6,525 nt of DNA from a bacterium (GTDB taxonomy: Bacteria > UBA9089 > JASEGY01). This document shows, piece after piece, positions 4,749-6,525 of this stretch. Every line of letters starts with the position of its first letter. Position 1 is the stretch's first letter. The notes below the pieces were generated by a model. That model saw nothing but the letters and a program-made list of their open reading frames with translations. It was not told where the DNA came from and did not search any database. The stretch is taken from positions 1 through 6,525 of the forward strand of contig JASEGY010000206.1 of assembly GCA_030019105.1 (NCBI GenBank), given 5' to 3'. A program made the translations under genes and the position numbers.

Positions 4749-6413
4749 TTAAAAACTGGCTACTTTATTAAAGACTGCCCCCTGACTGGCCGGCCCGACG
4801 AGTTGAGCATAGCGGCCTAAATAACCGTGTTTAACCTTTGGCTCTGGTGGACTCCATTGACGGAGACGTTCTTCTATTTCACCGTCATAAACATTTACCT
4901 CTAATTTATTCCTGGGAATGTCGATAATAATTTCATCCCCGTTTTTCAGGACGGCAATAGGCCCGCCGACTGAAGCCTCCGGACTAATGTGACCAATAGC
5001 GGCGCCTCTGGTGCCGCCAGAAAATCGGCCATCAGTGATTAAGGCCACCTTGAGATTCATCCCCGAGACAACCGAAGTGGGGGTAAGCATCTCCCTCATC
5101 CCCGGCCCGCCTTTAGGGCCTTCATATCTGATGACAATCACGTCCTCATCCTTGATCTTGCCGCCTGTAATGGCTGCTACGGCCTCTTCTTCAGAGTCAA
5201 ATACCCTGGCCGGCCCGCGATGAACTAACATGTCAGGAGAGACAGCCGATTGTTTAACCACGGCGCCGTCAGGGGCCAGATTACCAAAAAGGATACTGAT
5301 CCCCCCTTCGGCATGATAGGGATTATCAACCGGTCTTATTACCTCAGGGGATAGCACCCTAACCTCTGAAATGCTCTCATAAACCGTCCTTCCGGTTACA
5401 GTCAGGCCATCTCTGATTACTCCATGTCTGAAAAGCTCCCCCATCAGGGCCGGTATTCCGCCCGCTTCATTCAGGTCATGCAGGTAGTGAGGGCCGGCTG
5501 GATTGAGATGACACAAATGAGGAGTCCGCTTGCTAATCTCATTAAAAAGGTTCAAGTCTAACTTGACACCGACCTCGGCGGCAATGGCCGGGAGATGAAG
5601 CACAGTATTGGTTGAAGCCCCAATAGCCATATCAACAGAGATGGCATTCCTGAAGGCCTCTTCAGTTAAAATCTGACCCGGCTTAATATCTCTTTCCACC
5701 AGTTCCATGATCTTCATCCCGGCTTCCTTAGCCAATCGAACCCTGGCGGCCTGAACGGCCAGGATTGTCCCATTCCCGGGAAGTCCCAAACCCAACGCCT
5801 CCGTGAGGCAATTCATAGAATTGGCCGTATACATCCCGGCACAGGAGCCGCAGCCGGGACAAGCCGCATCCTCCATCCGATTAAGCCTGTCTTCACTTAT
5901 CTCACCTGAAACCACCTGGCCTACGCCCTCAAACATAGAAATAAGGGTTAAATCCTGCCCCTCAAATCTTCCGGGAAGCATTGGTCCGCCACTTACCATT
6001 ATGGCCGGGATATTAAGCCTGGCCGCCGCCATCAGCATACCCGGAATAATCTTATCACAGTTGGGAATCAAAACAAGACCATCAAAGGGATAAGCCATGG
6101 CCATTGTCTCCACTGAATCAGCAATCAATTCCCTCGAAGCCAGGGAGTATTTCATCCCGGTGTGATTCATAGCAATCCCATCACAAATACCAATAGTAGA
6201 GAACTCCATCGGGGTCCCACCGGCCATTCTTACGCCGTCTTTTACGGCTCGGGCAATCCGGTCGAGATGGATGTGCCCGGGAATAAGTTCATTGGCTGAA
6301 TTAGCTACACCAATAATTGGCCGGTCAAGTTCAGCCGTCAAATATCCCATAGCCTTAAAAAGAGACCTGTGCGGCGCCTTTTCCAGCCCAAGCTTCATTA
6401 CATCACTTCTCAT
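4749..6413 (-). CDS. ilvD: Dihydroxyacid dehydratase
   Basis: IlvD dehydrates 2,3-dihydroxy-isovalerate and 2,3-dihydroxy-3-methylvalerate to the 2-keto acids that precede valine/leucine and isoleucine; it is a cytoplasmic iron-sulfur enzyme. The 554-residue product has the expected length and family signatures (numbered from the ATG at 6413): PGHIHL near 45, NCDK with Cys119, [10 protein letters not shown] with Cys191, [10 protein letters not shown] near 430, and GRFSGGTRG near 462 carrying the presumed catalytic Ser465, followed by GHISPEA near 474. The frame is open to a TTG at 6437, but the ATG at 6413 gives the usual MRSD N-terminus and has AAGGAGG (6420-6426) six bases upstream. The position that is cysteine in plant and mycobacterial [2Fe-2S] enzymes appears to be glycine (PGH), as in the oxygen-labile E. 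coli type; this is inference from remembered alignments. It ends TAA and is followed by a repeat-rich spacer before ilvB. Identity is very secure. Confidence 0.97.
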   Translation of the reverse strand: MRSDVMKLGLEKAPHRSLFKAMGYLTAELDRPIIGVANSANELIPGHIHLDRIARAVKDGVRMAGGTPMEFSTIGICDGIAMNHTGMKYSLASRELIADSVETMAMAYPFDGLVLIPNCDKIIPGMLMAAARLNIPAIMVSGGPMLPGRFEGQDLTLISMFEGVGQVVSGEISEDRLNRMEDAACPGCGSCAGMYTANSMNCLTEALGLGLPGNGTILAVQAARVRLAKEAGMKIMELVERDIKPGQILTEEAFRNAISVDMAIGASTNTVLHLPAIAAEVGVKLDLNLFNEISKRTPHLCHLNPAGPHYLHDLNEAGGIPALMGELFRHGVIRDGLTVTGRTVYESISEVRVLSPEVIRPVDNPYHAEGGISILFGNLAPDGAVVKQSAVSPDMLVHRGPARVFDSEEEAVAAITGGKIKDEDVIVIRYEGPKGGPGMREMLTPTSVVSGMNLKVALITDGRFSGGTRGAAIGHISPEASVGGPIAVLKNGDEIIIDIPRNKLEVNVYDGEIEERLRQWSPPEPKVKHGYLGRYAQLVGPASQGAVFNKVASF

Positions 6414-6419
6414 TGCTTG

Positions 6420-6426
6420 CCTCCTT
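6420..6426 (-). promoter_or_regulatory. ilvD ribosome binding site that decides the start
   Basis: AAGGAGG on the minus strand stands six bases before the ATG at 6413. It lies inside the longer frame that would start at the TTG at 6437, which argues against that upstream start. Confidence 0.85.
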
Positions 6427-6476
6427 TTGTCACCCAACTTTTTAGTCTGCCTGTCAAATTCCGGTGCTCCTCCGCT

Positions 6477-6519
6477 ACTATAGCTCTTAAGATAAATATT
6501 TTGGGGTAAGCGAATTCAA
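6477..6519 (-). promoter_or_regulatory. Weak promoter candidates upstream of ilvD
   Basis: Reading toward ilvD, TATAGT at 6482-6477 is a fair -10 box but has no good -35 element at 17 bases. Alternatively TTGAAT (6519-6514) is 17 bases from TTTATC (6496-6491). Either would give a leader of about 55 to 75 bases before the ilvD ATG. I see no T-box, and no leader peptide rich in Ile, Val or Leu, in the 112 bases available. The true promoter may lie outside the window. Confidence 0.2.
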
Positions 6520-6525
6520 GATAGG

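Noticed and set aside
6414..6437. Eight-residue N-terminal extension of IlvD starting at a TTG
   Set aside because: The extension spans the AAGGAGG that serves the ATG at 6413, and the family N-terminus begins at MRSD.

Overview
This is a bacterial chromosomal segment in which every supported gene lies on the minus strand, so transcription runs from high to low coordinates. It is built around genes for branched-chain amino acid synthesis: ilvD (dihydroxyacid dehydratase), then ilvB (acetolactate synthase catalytic subunit), then ilvN (its regulatory subunit). The proteins are of ordinary bacterial type and Shine-Dalgarno sites are strong. Base composition is moderate, and the spacers are rich in short tandem repeats and palindromes. 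That style is common in large-genome environmental and candidate-phylum bacteria and in some cyanobacteria and deltaproteobacteria, but I cannot name the phylum from this window.

Layout in the direction of transcription: 6525-6414 is a short leader with weak promoter candidates. ilvD follows (6413-4749; the better start is an ATG eight codons inside the longest open frame). The 231-base ilvD-ilvB spacer is almost entirely nested inverted repeats. ilvB follows (4517-2844), then a run of heptamer repeats. About 2.2 kb of accessory genes comes next: a Uma2-family nuclease-like protein, a small membrane-anchored protein of unknown function, a perfect 37-base palindrome, an antitoxin-like protein coupled by ATGA to a 46-residue ORF of unknown function, and a complete RelB/RelE-type (HigB2-like) toxin-antitoxin pair. 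ilvN (603-124) begins 18 bases after the toxin stop codon and is followed by a second run of the same heptamer repeat.

IlvB and IlvN form the acetolactate synthase holoenzyme, and IlvD acts two steps later; the intervening enzyme IlvC is not in the window. The main oddity is that ilvB and ilvN, usually adjacent, are separated by a defence- or stress-type accessory block, with the ilvN ribosome binding site tucked against the end of a toxin gene. The second is the set of heptamer-repeat and hairpin elements directly after all three ilv genes. I see no convincing evidence of a wholly new system; the strongest leads are the interrupted operon, the nested-repeat leader of ilvB, and the antitoxin/micro-ORF pair.
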